From the NCBI RefSeq assembly GCF_008932295.1, contig NZ_WBWA01000008.1, forward strand, positions 62,001 through 126,000: a DNA stretch of 64,000 nt. Reading direction: 5' to 3'. How positions within the stretch are numbered: position 1 is the stretch's first letter; the number at the start of each line of letters is the position of its first letter. Below, piece by piece: positions 15,524-24,770 of the stretch. The notes beneath the pieces were generated by a model. It worked only from the letters and a program-made list of their open reading frames with translations. It ran no database searches and was not told the DNA's origin. A program made the translations under genes and the position numbers. Source of the stretch: Brucella tritici (GTDB taxonomy: Bacteria > Pseudomonadota > Alphaproteobacteria > Rhizobiales > Rhizobiaceae).

Positions 15524-16285
15524 TTAGTCGCGAACCGCTTTGGTCAGCGTTTCTGCTGCGAGCCGGATATAACCGCCATCGTTGCTGAGCGTCAGGAAGC
15601 GGAAACCAAGCGGAATGTAGCGACGCGCAAACTCCGGTGACGGTGAATAAATACCGGCGATCTTTCCTGCCGCAGCGGCCTTGCGGGCAATATTACCGAT
15701 AGGTTCCACAATCGCATCCGAATTCGGATTTGCCTCACGCCCGTTGCTCCACGCAATGGAGAAATCAGCCGGTCCCACGAAAACACCGTCGATGCCGCGA
15801 ACATCCAGAATGGCATCCAGCGCATCATAGGCATCGCGCGTTTCGATCATCGCGAAGGCAAGTGTGTCGTGATTTGCGGTCGTCAGATAATCGTTGGAAC
15901 CCGGCGCACCGTAATCCGCATTGGCCCGGAACACGCCCCATGAGCGCTCGCCCACCGGCGGATATTTCATGGCGGCTGCAAACCTGCGGGCATCCTCGAC
16001 CGAATTAATCATCGGAGCGATGACCGCCTGCGCGCCAAAATCCAGCGCACGGCTCGCCATGTCGAAACGTCCGACAGGAACGCGCACGACCGGCGGCTTA
16101 CCTGCGTTCAGGATGAGGCCGAGAGAGCGAAGAACACTCGCCTCGTCATGGCCGCCATGTTGCATGTCGAGCGTTACGGCATCGAAGGCGCTATGGGCGA
16201 GAATTTCGACCGTCAGGGGTTCAGGAAGGGAGGACCATGCGGAAAGCACTGTTTCCCCGGCGCGAAGGCGCGACGACAACGACAT
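15524..16285 (-). CDS. HpcH/HpaI-family aldolase
   Basis: A class II, metal-dependent aldolase of 253 residues, related to 4-hydroxy-2-oxoheptanedioate and 2-dehydro-3-deoxyglucarate aldolases that split keto acids to pyruvate and an aldehyde. Family signatures are DAVTLDMQHGGHDE near residue 35, VRVPVGR near residue 68, FGAQAVIAPMINSVEDAR near residue 85, MIETRDA near residue 140, and GVFVGPADFSIAWS near residue 160. I chose the ATG at 16285, because AAGGAA lies six bases upstream; the ATG at 16300 has no ribosome site. The substrate is not known. The gene stands alone. Confidence 0.85.
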   Translation of the reverse strand: MSLSSRLRAGETVLSAWSSLPEPLTVEILAHSAFDAVTLDMQHGGHDEASVLRSLGLILNAGKPPVVRVPVGRFDMASRALDFGAQAVIAPMINSVEDARRFAAAMKYPPVGERSWGVFRANADYGAPGSNDYLTTANHDTLAFAMIETRDAYDALDAILDVRGIDGVFVGPADFSIAWSNGREANPNSDAIVEPIGNIARKAAAAGKIAGIYSPSPEFARRYIPLGFRFLTLSNDGGYIRLAAETLTKAVRD

Positions 16286-16324
16286 TCGAATTTCCTTCAT
16301 TTCAAAAGGATCGGGGCGGAATTG

Positions 16325-16354
16325 CTAGATGCAAATGTCGGAATCAGACCACGA
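16325..16354. repeat. Remnant end of the composite palindromic repeat
   Basis: About 30 bases (CTAG, then GCAAATGTCGG, then CAGACCACGAG) match the terminal part of the second palindrome of the 168-bp element. The rest of the element is missing, so this is a solo fragment or a degraded copy. Confidence 0.65.
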
Positions 16355-16379
16355 GCTGGCCTTCCGCCCCGAACCATAA

Positions 16380-16703
16380 TCAATCCTGCTTCACCTGACG
16401 AACGGCTTCCTCAAGGAAAGCGAACATCTTTTCGCGGATTGCTTCATCGTTTACGCTAACGCTCGCCGCATCGAAGTCGGCGCGAATTTTGCGGAAAACA
16501 TCCTCATCGCCAGCTTCCTCGAAGTCAGCGGCAACGACTTCCTTGGCATAGGCTTCGGCATCCGCATCCTTCTTGCCAAGCTGGTCAGCAGCCCAGAGTC
16601 CCAGAAGCTTGTTGCGGCGTGCCTCTGCCTTGAAGCGCAGTTCCGCATCAAGCGCGAATTTCTTTTCAAAAGCGTCGCGGCGATCATCCATGCCAGTGGT
16701 CAT
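16380..16703 (-). CDS. DUF1476 protein, F1-ATPase zeta-subunit inhibitor family
   Basis: A 107-residue, all-helical acidic protein of the DUF1476 family. In Paracoccus the family member is the zeta subunit, which inhibits ATP hydrolysis by the F1 motor. Family features are MDDRRDAFEKKFALD at the N-terminus (the inhibitory helix region), LLGLWAADQLG in the middle and EEAVRQ near the end. I infer the same role here. The family is confined mostly to Alphaproteobacteria, where the gene often sits near purC, as it does here, divergently. The ATG at 16703 gives MTTGMDD; the internal Met5 is also possible. Confidence 0.85.
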   Translation of the reverse strand: MTTGMDDRRDAFEKKFALDAELRFKAEARRNKLLGLWAADQLGKKDADAEAYAKEVVAADFEEAGDEDVFRKIRADFDAASVSVNDEAIREKMFAFLEEAVRQVKQD

Positions 16704-16958
16704 TCATAAAGCTCCCAGACTTACAAGTTAGAAGAGATCGTCATCCGTTCTCTTGCCTAAAGCTGGCAAGGGGCGCAAGATTATACAAGAGCTAAAGACT
16801 ACTTTCTTGCGACTCATGCATAAACTTGCATCAGAAACAGCGAAAACGGGGGAACGGGCACAAAGCAGGATTGTTAAAAGCCCACAATTGCTATACGTAG
16901 CCCGCGAGAATAGCGGCTTAGAGCCGATCACCATAAATATGGAAATCCGAGAAAAGCC

Positions 16959-17723
16959 ATGAACCGTCGCCGCCGTATTTACGAGGGCAAGGCCAAGATT
17001 CTTTATGAAGGCCCTGAACCCGGTACGCTCGTCCAATTTTTCAAAGATGATGCAACCGCTTTCAATGCAAAGAAGCATGAAGTCATCGACGGAAAAGGCG
17101 TGCTGAACAACCGCATTTCCGAGCATATTTTTACCCAGCTCAACCGCATTGGCATTCCAACGCACTTTATCCGTCGCCTCAACATGCGTGAGCAGCTGAT
17201 CAAGGAAGTGGAAATCATTCCGCTTGAAGTGGTTGTGCGCAATGTCGCTGCCGGTTCGCTTGCCAAGCGTCTTGGCCTTGAAGAAGGCACCGTGCTGCCG
17301 CGCTCGATCATCGAGTTCTATTACAAGGCTGACGCGCTCGACGACCCAATGGTCACCGAAGAGCATATTACGGCTTTCGGCTGGGCAAGCCCGCCGGAAA
17401 TCGACGACATCATGGCGCTCGCCATTCGCGTCAACGACTTCCTGACCGGTCTGTTCCTCGGCATCGGCATCCAGCTTGTCGATTTCAAGATGGAATGCGG
17501 ACGTCTCTGGGAAGGCGACATGATGCGCATCGTCGTCGCCGACGAAATTTCTCCGGACTCTGCACGTCTTTGGGATATCACCACCAATGACAAGCTCGAC
17601 AAGGACCGTTTCCGCCGCGACATGGGCGGACTGGTCGAGGCCTATCAGGAAGTGGCTCGCCGTCTCGGCATCATGAACGAGAACGACACGCCGCGCCCGG
17701 CTGGCCCCACGCTTGTAAAGTAA
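16959..17723 (+). CDS. purC: SAICAR synthetase (phosphoribosylaminoimidazole-succinocarboxamide synthase)
   Basis: PurC joins CAIR and aspartate with ATP in purine synthesis. The 254-residue protein has the expected N-terminal [11 protein letters not shown], the [18 protein letters not shown] block near residue 88, [12 protein letters not shown] near residue 168, and [12 protein letters not shown] near residue 190. The length fits the bacterial enzyme. It starts with ATG at 16959, GAGAAAAG upstream. It is the first of a purC-purS-purQ run; between purC and purS lies a long nested hairpin that may modulate expression. Confidence 0.96.
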   Translation: MNRRRRIYEGKAKILYEGPEPGTLVQFFKDDATAFNAKKHEVIDGKGVLNNRISEHIFTQLNRIGIPTHFIRRLNMREQLIKEVEIIPLEVVVRNVAAGSLAKRLGLEEGTVLPRSIIEFYYKADALDDPMVTEEHITAFGWASPPEIDDIMALAIRVNDFLTGLFLGIGIQLVDFKMECGRLWEGDMMRIVVADEISPDSARLWDITTNDKLDKDRFRRDMGGLVEAYQEVARRLGIMNENDTPRPAGPTLVK

Positions 17724-17734
17724 AATGATCCGCC

Positions 17735-17807
17735 CAGCCCGGAAGGGCATGATCCTGAACAGTCGACACGGTTTTCGGGATCATGCCAAATCAAGCCTTC
17801 CGGGCTG
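17735..17807. repeat. Nested long hairpin between purC and purS
   Basis: CAGCCCGGAAGG (17735-17746) pairs with CCTTCCGGGCTG (17796-17807), and inside it GCATGATCC pairs with GGATCATGC. It resembles the short GCAT-type hairpin repeats elsewhere in the window, but with longer arms. It could terminate or stabilise the purC message. Confidence 0.6.
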
Positions 17808-17840
17808 TTTCATTCGTTCTAGAATTGCAGGAACTACAGA

Positions 17841-18083
17841 GTGATCAAGGCACGCGTCACCGTTACACTGAAAAACGGCGTTCTCGACCCGCAGGGCAAG
17901 GCAATCGTCGGCGCGCTCGGCAGCCTCGGTTTTGATGGCGTCAACTCGGCTCGTCAGGGCAAGGTTTTCGACCTCGAACTGAATGGCTCCGACAAGAGCA
18001 AGGCCGAAGCCGACCTGAAGGCCATGTGCGAAAAGCTGCTCGCCAACACGGTGATCGAAGACTATTCCATCGCCATCGCCTGA
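17841..18083 (+). CDS. purS: Phosphoribosylformylglycinamidine synthase subunit PurS
   Basis: PurS is the small bridging subunit that, with PurL and PurQ, makes formylglycinamidine ribonucleotide. The 80-residue protein has the family pattern [19 protein letters not shown] at the N-terminus and VRQGK-like [13 protein letters not shown] in mid-protein. It starts with GTG at 17841. The separate purS and purQ genes go with the small-type PurL at 22380. It lies 23 bases before purQ, so the two are co-transcribed. Confidence 0.95.
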   Translation: MIKARVTVTLKNGVLDPQGKAIVGALGSLGFDGVNSARQGKVFDLELNGSDKSKAEADLKAMCEKLLANTVIEDYSIAIA

Positions 18084-18106
18084 GCCTAACAAAGGAAGCA
18101 GACGCC

Positions 18107-18778
18107 ATGAAATCCGCAGTCATTCTTCTTCCCGGTCTCAATCGCGATCGCGACATGATCGCAGCGCTCACCAAGATCACCGGTCAGGCGCCGGTGACCG
18201 TCTGGCAGACCGATACGAGCATTCCCGACGATGTGGACCTTATCCTGATTCCGGGCGGCTTCTCCTATGGTGACTATCTGCGTTGCGGCGCAATTGCAGC
18301 CCGTATGCCGGTGATGCAGGCCGTTCGCGAGAAGGCCGAAAAAGGCGTCATGGTCATGGGCGTGTGCAACGGTTTCCAGATTCTCGTCGAAGCCGGACTT
18401 CTACCGGGCGCATTGATGCGCAATGCTTCGCTGAAGTTCGTCTGCCGCGAAGTGAAGCTCGAAGTAACCAACGCCAACACGTCGTTCACGCGCGGCTACA
18501 AGCCGGGCCAGATCATCCGCTGCCCGGTCGCGCATCATGACGGCAATTATTTCGCCGATGCCGAAACGCTGAAGCGTATCGAAGGTGAAGGCCAGGTTGT
18601 GTTCCGCTATGCCGAAGGCACCAATCCGAACGGATCGGTCAACGACATCGCCGGTATCGTCAATGCACGCGGCAATGTGCTCGGCATGATGCCGCATCCG
18701 GAAAACCTGATCGAAGCCGCGCATGGCGGCGATGACGGTCGGGCGCTCTTCGCAGGCGCATTGGGCATTGCTGCGTAA
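18107..18778 (+). CDS. purQ: Phosphoribosylformylglycinamidine synthase subunit PurQ (glutaminase)
   Basis: PurQ hydrolyses glutamine and passes ammonia to PurL. The 223-residue class I amidotransferase shows the oxyanion segment [16 protein letters not shown] near residue 45, the nucleophile Cys in [12 protein letters not shown] near residue 85, and the His-x-Glu motif [11 protein letters not shown] near residue 195. I chose the ATG at 18107, because AAAGGAAG precedes it and the family N-terminus is [10 protein letters not shown]; the longer frame upstream overlaps purS. A strong terminator follows. Confidence 0.96.
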   Translation: MKSAVILLPGLNRDRDMIAALTKITGQAPVTVWQTDTSIPDDVDLILIPGGFSYGDYLRCGAIAARMPVMQAVREKAEKGVMVMGVCNGFQILVEAGLLPGALMRNASLKFVCREVKLEVTNANTSFTRGYKPGQIIRCPVAHHDGNYFADAETLKRIEGEGQVVFRYAEGTNPNGSVNDIAGIVNARGNVLGMMPHPENLIEAAHGGDDGRALFAGALGIAA

Positions 18779-18798
18779 GCTTGCAGACAGATAAACGG

Positions 18799-18828
18799 AA
18801 AAGGCGGCTTCAATCGAGCCGCCTTTTT
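18799..18828 (+). terminator. Rho-independent terminator after purQ
   Basis: AAAAGGCGGCT and AGCCGCCTTTTTT form a stem of at least 10 bp with a T-run, 20 bases after the purQ stop. It separates purC-purS-purQ from the GST gene. Confidence 0.88.
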
Positions 18829-19029
18829 TGTTGCGCTTGTTTCGCCGCAAAACTGCACTGGCAAAGCATCTATTTTCGTGGCAGCTTGGCTTCGGGAGGG
18901 TTCCAACGGAAGAGAAAACGTCGGGATCGCCCCATATTTGTTTCATGCGCTATCCAAGCAAGAGTGTTCACATTTTTGCTGGAAATGCCTCGCACATTTT
19001 AGCGATAACGAATCAGGGGAACTTAATTC

Positions 19030-19680
19030 ATGCAGCTTTATTCCAGACCTCTTTCCCCTTACTCGGCCTTTGTCCGCGGAGTTCTTTACCTGAAGGACCT
19101 GCCTTTCAAGCCAGTGAGCCTACCCTACCCTTTTCCGGCCGATTTCGGCAATGTAACGCCGCTTCGCCGCGTACCCGTGCTGATTACCAGTTCCGGTGAA
19201 ACACTGTTCGAGGGAGCGGTGATCGCCGAATATCTCGAAGATCACTTTCCAGAAACGTCCGTGCTGCCCGGCACGCCGCGCGAGCGCGCGCTTATTCGTC
19301 TCCTTGCCCGCGTGACGGAACTGGACGTGCTTGGACCAGCGATGAAGCTTTTCATCCTTTTGAGCAAACCCGAACGCGACGATGCAAGCATCGAACGCCT
19401 GTTCGAAAAGATGCATACCGGCCTGAAGGTGGTCGAAGGCCGTCTTTCAGACAAAGCCTATGCCGCCGGAGACGAACCGACACTTGCGGATTGCTGGATC
19501 TTGCCGGTACGTTTTCTGATGGAACCGTTGAAGAAGCTCTCGGGCAAAGCGGATTTGCTGGACGAGTTCCCGAAGTTTGATGCATATGCCGCCAAGGCAA
19601 AACAGCATCCGGTTTTTGAGCGCATCTGGAACGAGATGAGCGACGGCCTGAAGGCTTTCATGCCGCAACTAGTGGATTGA
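19030..19680 (+). CDS. Glutathione S-transferase family protein
   Basis: A 216-residue protein with an N-terminal thioredoxin-like GST domain (residues 1-75) and an all-helical C-terminal domain. The N-terminal LYSRPLSPYSAFVRGVLYLK gives the likely active-site Ser or Tyr. The cis-Pro loop is RRVPVLITSSGETLFEG, and ES-like EGAVIAEYLEDHFP binds glutathione's gamma-glutamyl group. Substrate unknown. The last codons and the TGA stop (19678-19680) lie inside the composite repeat at 19668, so the natural C-terminus has been replaced by or ends in LVD encoded by the repeat. It starts with ATG at 19030. Confidence 0.87.
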   Translation: MQLYSRPLSPYSAFVRGVLYLKDLPFKPVSLPYPFPADFGNVTPLRRVPVLITSSGETLFEGAVIAEYLEDHFPETSVLPGTPRERALIRLLARVTELDVLGPAMKLFILLSKPERDDASIERLFEKMHTGLKVVEGRLSDKAYAAGDEPTLADCWILPVRFLMEPLKKLSGKADLLDEFPKFDAYAAKAKQHPVFERIWNEMSDGLKAFMPQLVD

Positions 19681-19835
19681 ATTTGACGTTTGAATGCCGA
19701 CCGAATGAGATGCTGTTTCAAACGTCAAATTCGAAAAATCCACTAGATACATAAAGTTGCTAGTGATCTTTGCGATTCCGACATTTGCTCGGCGCCTGTA
19801 TCAAAGAGACGCAAATGTCGGAATCAGACCACTAG
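19668..19835 (+). repeat. 168-bp composite palindromic repeat, copy 2
   Basis: The same two-palindrome architecture and the same length as the copy at 6239-6406, in the same orientation. Its left end overlaps the 3' end of the GST gene and supplies its stop codon. Differences from copy 1 are mostly in the palindrome centres. Confidence 0.87.
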
Positions 19836-19866
19836 CTTGAACCTGCCTATTTCCCCCACCTCTCAT

Positions 19867-19888
19867 GCGTGCCTTTTTGAAGGCACGC
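19867..19888. repeat. Hairpin just before the lipoprotein gene
   Basis: GCGTGCCTT and AAGGCACGC pair perfectly around a four-base loop, 17 bases before the TTG start at 19906. A position within a 5' leader could affect translation, or it could end a transcript from the left; there is no T-run after it. Confidence 0.45.
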
Positions 19889-19905
19889 ACTATCGGAGCC
19901 CCTCC

Positions 19906-20307
19906 TTGAAGACCAAGACTTTCGCTCTTCTGGCCCTCCCGGCCATTGCATTGCTTGCAGCCTGCACTTCCAGCAAGCCCACGGGGCCCATCGCCGTCGA
20001 CGCCAGCAAGGCGGCACTCCCTACCATGGAGCGCATTGCGCTGGCAGCAAATAGCTGCTGGTTCAAATCCAAGGACAAGGATTTCCGCGGTTACTCACTC
20101 GCACCGGAACTGAACTCCTTCACCGGACGCCCGCGCATTCTGGTCGTTCCTGCCCGTAATCCGGCCTTACGCCCGCTGCTCGTCGTGCAGGCGCAAGGCA
20201 ATCCGGCTCGCGTCGAAGCCTTCGGCCCGATGATGCAGGAAGGCCACGGCGGCAGGATCGCCGCCGACGTCAACCGCTGGGCTTCAGGCCAGAGCGGCTG
20301 CCAGTAA
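19906..20307 (+). CDS. Predicted lipoprotein of unknown function
   Basis: From the TTG at 19906, with GGAG eight bases upstream, the 133-residue protein begins with a lipoprotein signal: basic KTK, a hydrophobic core and the lipobox LLAAC, so Cys20 should be acylated. The mature part is short, has two more cysteines (in NSCWFK and the C-terminal SGCQ) that could pair, and contains RPRILVVPARNP. I do not recognise a characterised domain. The longer frame from 19837 would bury the signal. The gene lies alone between a repeat and the DUF1127 gene. Confidence 0.75.
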   Translation: MKTKTFALLALPAIALLAACTSSKPTGPIAVDASKAALPTMERIALAANSCWFKSKDKDFRGYSLAPELNSFTGRPRILVVPARNPALRPLLVVQAQGNPARVEAFGPMMQEGHGGRIAADVNRWASGQSGCQ

Positions 20308-20344
20308 TCAAGCCGTCGCGGAAAGCAGCTTTCCGCGACGCATC

Positions 20345-20650
20345 TCAACGCAAGTGAAAACGCACCTTGCGCGCTTCGCGCTCCGCTTCGTCGCGCTGTA
20401 GTCCAATGTCGCGCAACTGATCATCGGTCAGTTCGCCCAATGCGATCCGACTGCGTCGCAGCATCATTCGATAAGATACCCAGTCTAAAAAACGGTTTAC
20501 ATATCCGATTTGTGGCTGGGAGGCCGTTGTCAGATTAACCTGTAATCCTTTCGGCAAATCCGTGATGCTATCTGCAATGGGCACAGGAAGAATTGTATCT
20601 ATTGTCTCGGTCTGCGGTCTAAAGTAGAACATTGGCTCGGTCCATTTCAT
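20345..20650 (-). CDS. DUF1127 domain protein
   Basis: The C-terminal 35 residues (ALGELTDDQLRDIGLQRDEA) are the DUF1127 motif, found in small alphaproteobacterial proteins; some shorter members bind RNA or regulate phosphate and carbon metabolism. The N-terminal part is not conserved to my eye. From the ATG at 20650 the protein has 101 residues; ATG at 20632 (95 residues, GGA upstream) is also possible, and the frame is open up to a TTG at 20701, through a QLA-encoding tandem repeat. The gene is divergent from the MocR regulator, sharing about 150 bases of upstream DNA, so it is a candidate target of it. Confidence 0.72.
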   Translation of the reverse strand: MKWTEPMFYFRPQTETIDTILPVPIADSITDLPKGLQVNLTTASQPQIGYVNRFLDWVSYRMMLRRSRIALGELTDDQLRDIGLQRDEAEREARKVRFHLR

Positions 20651-20651
20651 T

Positions 20652-20678
20652 GCCAGTTGGGCCAGTTGGGCCAGTTGG
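20652..20678. repeat. Three perfect 9-bp tandem repeats
   Basis: GCCAGTTGG occurs three times head to tail. Read on the minus strand it encodes repeated Gln-Leu-Ala if the upstream start of the DUF1127 gene is used; otherwise it lies in the 5' leader. Copy number could vary by slippage. Confidence 0.7.
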
Positions 20679-20760
20679 GAGCTGGGCAGCAGTGGAGGCA
20701 AACCTTATGTTTAGCTCGATGTCTGCATTGTCACCAAGTAGCGACGAATTGACTCTATAA

Positions 20761-20789
20761 TTGACTTGGTAATAGGTACAATTTATAAG
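20761..20789 (+). promoter_or_regulatory. Promoter of the MocR gene, apparently leaderless
   Basis: TTGACT (20761-20766), 17 bases, then TATAAG (20784-20789) is a good sigma-70-type promoter. Transcription should begin near 20796, only about two bases before the ATG at 20798. No ribosome site is visible before that ATG. A second TTGACT lies 12 bases earlier, and TTGTAC/TATAGA with 16-base spacing runs the other way toward the DUF1127 gene. Confidence 0.6.
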
Positions 20790-20797
20790 TTGTCACC

Positions 20798-22204
20798 ATG
20801 ACAAATTGGATTCCAGACCTTGCCGGTAAATCCGGCCCGTTCTATCTGCAGCTTGCCGATGCCATCGAAGAGGCTATCGGCAACGGCGGTTTGCCTGCGG
20901 GTGCCAAACTTCCCCCGCAACGCAATCTCGCTTTCGACTTGAAGGTGACAATCGGTACAATCGGTCGTGCTTATGCCTTGGCCCATGAACGCGGTCTCGT
21001 GACGGGTGAAGTCGGGCGAGGAACCTATGTCCTGGGTGAAGAACCGGCAGACAATGCGCTCGCCGCCTCTGGCATCGCTGGCACAAAGCCTGCTGACGTC
21101 CCATCCGGGAAAATACGTTTCGACACGACTGCCGCTCCTGATGTCGGCCAGCACGAAATTCTGGCCAAAATCAATGCCGAAATTCACCGGGATTTCCCGC
21201 AGGATATTGCGAGCTATTCGCGCTACTTCCCGCAGCACTGGCTGGAAGCCGGGCAGAAATGGCTTTCGCGGGCTGACTGGCAGCCAGACCTCGACAATAT
21301 TGTCGTTACCAATGGCGCGCAGGCTGCGAGCATCGCAATCATCACAGCCTTCACGAATCCGGGTGATCGCATCCTGTTCGAAAATCTGACTTATGCGCAG
21401 ATCAGCCGCTCCGTGCGCCTTCTCGGGCGCCGTACCATTCAGGCCGGTCTGGATGAATATGGTCTGATCCCGGAAGAATTCGAACGGGCCTGCCGCCAGC
21501 AACATCCCACCCTCGCGTTTCTGATGCCGACGCTGCACAATCCGACATTATCCGTCATGCCTGAAGAACGGCGTCGCGCAATCGCCGACATCGCAAGGCG
21601 TTACAATGTCTGGCTTATCGAAGACGATATCTATGGCGTCATGTGCGACAACCAGAATCCACCCTTGGCAAGTTTTGCGCCTGAACGCACCTTTGTCGTC
21701 TCTGGTCTGTCGAAGGCCGTTGCCGCAGGGATACGCAGCGGCTGGGTCGCCTGCCCTGCGCATTGCGCCCAACGTGTGAAGGTAACGCACAAAATGGTCA
21801 CGGGCGGCGCAGCGTTTTTGCTCGCCGAAACCGGCGCTCAGCTTGTGTTGTCAGGTGAAGCAGACGCCATTCACAGCAAATGTCGCGAAGAAACGGTCAT
21901 TCGCGAAAAAATGGCGAGAGAAATCTTCGACGGTTTCGATTTCGTATCCCGCCCGACAGTTCCGTTTCTGTGGATGGGACTGCCCGAGCCGTGGCTTTCA
22001 GGCACGTTCAAGGCGGCCGCCTATGAAAGCGGAATCCTGATCGACGATGAAGATGAGTTCAAGGCCGGACGTGTCGATCAGATTTATCACAGGGTCCGCG
22101 TTGCCTTCTCGTCTCCGGCTGATCGCAGTGTCGTCGAAAACTGTTTTCTGACGCTCCGTCGCCTGCTTGAAAACGAACAGGCAGGATATGAAGGGAGTGT
22201 CTGA
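20798..22204 (+). CDS. MocR-type PLP-dependent transcriptional regulator
   Basis: A 468-residue fusion of an N-terminal GntR winged-helix domain (about 10-75; GLPAGAKLPPQRNLAFDLKV, TIGRAYALAHERGLV) with a class I aminotransferase-fold domain (about 110-460). The PLP lysine lies in SGLSKAVAAGIRSGW near residue 305, and VTNGAQAA and EDDIYGVM are other cofactor-site motifs. MocR regulators sense amino compounds or PLP and typically act on a divergent gene; here that is the DUF1127 gene. The ligand is unknown. The ATG at 20798 sits two bases from the predicted transcription start. Confidence 0.9.
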   Translation: MTNWIPDLAGKSGPFYLQLADAIEEAIGNGGLPAGAKLPPQRNLAFDLKVTIGTIGRAYALAHERGLVTGEVGRGTYVLGEEPADNALAASGIAGTKPADVPSGKIRFDTTAAPDVGQHEILAKINAEIHRDFPQDIASYSRYFPQHWLEAGQKWLSRADWQPDLDNIVVTNGAQAASIAIITAFTNPGDRILFENLTYAQISRSVRLLGRRTIQAGLDEYGLIPEEFERACRQQHPTLAFLMPTLHNPTLSVMPEERRRAIADIARRYNVWLIEDDIYGVMCDNQNPPLASFAPERTFVVSGLSKAVAAGIRSGWVACPAHCAQRVKVTHKMVTGGAAFLLAETGAQLVLSGEADAIHSKCREETVIREKMAREIFDGFDFVSRPTVPFLWMGLPEPWLSGTFKAAAYESGILIDDEDEFKAGRVDQIYHRVRVAFSSPADRSVVENCFLTLRRLLENEQAGYEGSV

Positions 22205-22379
22205 CCGCGTGCGCTTGCGTGCGATTATTATGGATATTCGATGAAGGGCTGGAAAAGCGGTATTTTCCTGTCGCACTTCGTGAAAACATAGGTTAAAGAG
22301 GCGCCTTGAAACCTTAGGCGACCGTCCCTTAGGCACAGGGCGTCGGACGCCGCAGCCTGCGACGGGGTTCCCCATTTCC

Positions 22380-24602
22380 ATGACTATTTCCAATACGCGA
22401 GACATCACGCCGGAATTGATCGAAGCGCATGGTCTTAAGCCGGACGAGTATCAGCGCATTCTTGAACTGATCGGACGCGAGCCCACCTTCACAGAGCTCG
22501 GAATTTTCTCGGCCATGTGGAACGAGCATTGCTCCTACAAGTCCTCCAAGAAATGGCTTCGCACGCTTCCGACAACCGGACCGCGCGTTATTCAGGGTCC
22601 CGGTGAAAACGCAGGCGTGGTGGACATCGGCGATGGCGATTGCGTCGTCTTCAAGATGGAAAGTCACAACCACCCATCCTACATCGAGCCCTATCAGGGT
22701 GCAGCGACCGGTGTCGGCGGCATTTTGCGCGACGTGTTCACCATGGGCGCGCGTCCCGTTGCGGCGATGAATGCGCTCCGCTTTGGCGAACCCGATCATC
22801 CGAAGACCCGTCACCTGGTATCCGGCGTCGTGTCGGGCGTCGGCGGCTATGGCAATGCCTTCGGCGTGCCGACCGTTGGTGGCGAAGTGAACTTCGACAA
22901 GCGCTATAACGGCAATATCCTCGTCAATGCCTTTGCTGCCGGTCTTGCCAAGCATGATGGCATCTTCCTGTCGGAAGCCAAGGGCGTAGGCCTGCCGGTT
23001 GTCTATCTGGGTGCCAAGACGGGCCGCGACGGTGTCGGCGGCGCGACCATGGCATCCGCTGAATTCGACGAGTCGATTGAAGAAAAGCGCCCTACCGTTC
23101 AGGTCGGCGATCCATTTACCGAAAAGTGCCTGCTTGAAGCCTGCCTTGAGCTGATGGCCTCCGGCGCGGTTATCGCCATTCAGGATATGGGTGCGGCTGG
23201 CCTCACCTGTTCGGCTGTCGAAATGGGCGCAAAGGGTGACCTTGGCATTGAACTCATTCTCGACCATGTTCCCGTCCGCGAAGAGAACATGACGGCCTAT
23301 GAGATGATGCTGTCGGAAAGCCAGGAGCGCATGCTCATGGTTCTGAAGCCCGAGAAGGAGACGCAAGCGCAGGCCATTTTCCGCAAATGGGGTCTCGACT
23401 TCGCCATCGTCGGCAAGACGACCGACGATCTGCGTTTCCGCGTTATTCATCAGGGCGAGGAAGTCGCCAACCTGCCGATCAAGGATCTGGGCGACGAAGC
23501 GCCGGAATATGATCGTCCATGGATGGAGCCGGGCAAGCACGCGCCGCTCCCGGCCAGCAATGTGCCGCAGGTGGAAGACTATTCGGCAGCCCTTCTCAAG
23601 CTCATCGGTTCGCCCGATCTTTCGTCGCGTCGCTGGGTCTATGAACAGTATGATACGCTCATTCAGGGCAATTCGCTGCAGGTTCCGGGCGGCGACGCCG
23701 GTGTAATCCGCGTCGAGGGTCATGAAACCAAGGCGCTCGCCTTCTCATCCGACGTGACCCCGCGCTATTGCGAAGCCGATCCATTCGAGGGTGGCAAGCA
23801 GGCCGTGGCCGAATGCTGGCGCAACATCACGGCGACTGGCGCAGAACCGTTGGCATCGACCGACAACCTGAACTTCGGCAACCCTGAAAAGCCGGAAATA
23901 ATGGGCCAGCTCGTCAAGGCCATTGAAGGTATCGGTGAAGCCTGCCGCGCGCTCGATTTCCCGATCGTTTCGGGCAATGTCTCGCTCTATAACGAAACCA
24001 ACGGTCAGGCCATCCTGCCAACGCCGACCATTGCAGGCGTTGGCCTCATCCCTGACTGGACACAGACCGCCAAGATCGGCGGCATGCAGGACGGTGACAC
24101 GCTGGTTCTGCTTGGCGGCGACGGCACACATCTCGGCCAGTCGGTTTACCTGCGCGATCTGTTCGACCGTGCCGATGGCCCTGCCCCGACAGTCGATCTG
24201 GCACTTGAAAAGCGTAACGGCGAATTTGTTCGTTCGGCCATCCGCAACGGCCAGGTTACGGCCTGCCATGACCTTTCCGATGGCGGTTTGGCGATTACCG
24301 TCGCGGAAATGGCGATCAAGTCCGGCAAGGGCGCAGAACTTGATGCCGGTGATGGTCTACCGCACGCGGTCCTTTTCGGTGAAGATCAGGCGCGTTATGT
24401 CGTCGCGGCTACGGCGGAAATGGCAAAACTCATTGCCCTCAATGCAGAAGGCGCAGGCGTTCCGTTCCGCGTGCTCGGCACGGTTGGCGGCGACCGCCTG
24501 AAGATTGGCGATCTGGTCAATGTCGGCGTTGCCGATCTGACCGGCACCTTTGAAGGCTGGTTCCCCGGCTTTATGAGTGGCGAACCGGCCAGTGATAACT
24601 GA
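22380..24602 (+). CDS. purL: Phosphoribosylformylglycinamidine synthase subunit PurL
   Basis: PurL is the ATP-dependent synthetase that converts FGAR to FGAM with ammonia from PurQ. The 740-residue small-type protein shows [14 protein letters not shown] near residue 45, the signature [37 protein letters not shown] near residue 95, and [11 protein letters not shown] near residue 270. The duplicated second half has [10 protein letters not shown] near residue 630. The length fits small PurL proteins that need separate PurS and PurQ. It starts with ATG at 22380 and is followed by a clear terminator. Five genes, including the GST and the regulator, separate it from purQ. Confidence 0.97.
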   Translation: MTISNTRDITPELIEAHGLKPDEYQRILELIGREPTFTELGIFSAMWNEHCSYKSSKKWLRTLPTTGPRVIQGPGENAGVVDIGDGDCVVFKMESHNHPSYIEPYQGAATGVGGILRDVFTMGARPVAAMNALRFGEPDHPKTRHLVSGVVSGVGGYGNAFGVPTVGGEVNFDKRYNGNILVNAFAAGLAKHDGIFLSEAKGVGLPVVYLGAKTGRDGVGGATMASAEFDESIEEKRPTVQVGDPFTEKCLLEACLELMASGAVIAIQDMGAAGLTCSAVEMGAKGDLGIELILDHVPVREENMTAYEMMLSESQERMLMVLKPEKETQAQAIFRKWGLDFAIVGKTTDDLRFRVIHQGEEVANLPIKDLGDEAPEYDRPWMEPGKHAPLPASNVPQVEDYSAALLKLIGSPDLSSRRWVYEQYDTLIQGNSLQVPGGDAGVIRVEGHETKALAFSSDVTPRYCEADPFEGGKQAVAECWRNITATGAEPLASTDNLNFGNPEKPEIMGQLVKAIEGIGEACRALDFPIVSGNVSLYNETNGQAILPTPTIAGVGLIPDWTQTAKIGGMQDGDTLVLLGGDGTHLGQSVYLRDLFDRADGPAPTVDLALEKRNGEFVRSAIRNGQVTACHDLSDGGLAITVAEMAIKSGKGAELDAGDGLPHAVLFGEDQARYVVAATAEMAKLIALNAEGAGVPFRVLGTVGGDRLKIGDLVNVGVADLTGTFEGWFPGFMSGEPASDN

Positions 24603-24629
24603 CCTGGTTTTGCATCGTTGATATCTTTT

Positions 24630-24660
24630 ACCGCCCGGATGGAAAGCCTGTCCGGGCGGT
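24630..24660 (+). terminator. Terminator after purL
   Basis: ACCGCCCGGA pairs with TCCGGGCGGT around an 11-base loop, 28 bases past the purL stop, followed by TTGCTTG rather than a clean T-run. Confidence 0.75.
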
Positions 24661-24770
24661 TTGCTTGTCGGCTATTTAAGCGTTAGACAGATGTTAGTTG
24701 ACGTTCCACGATGGTGCGTTACGATTCGACAAAATGATAAGAAGAAGCCGGAAACGGCGGGAGATTTTGC

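Noticed and set aside
16753-16962. 69-residue open frame before purC
   Set aside because: No ribosome site, overlaps the purC start region and shows no conserved pattern.
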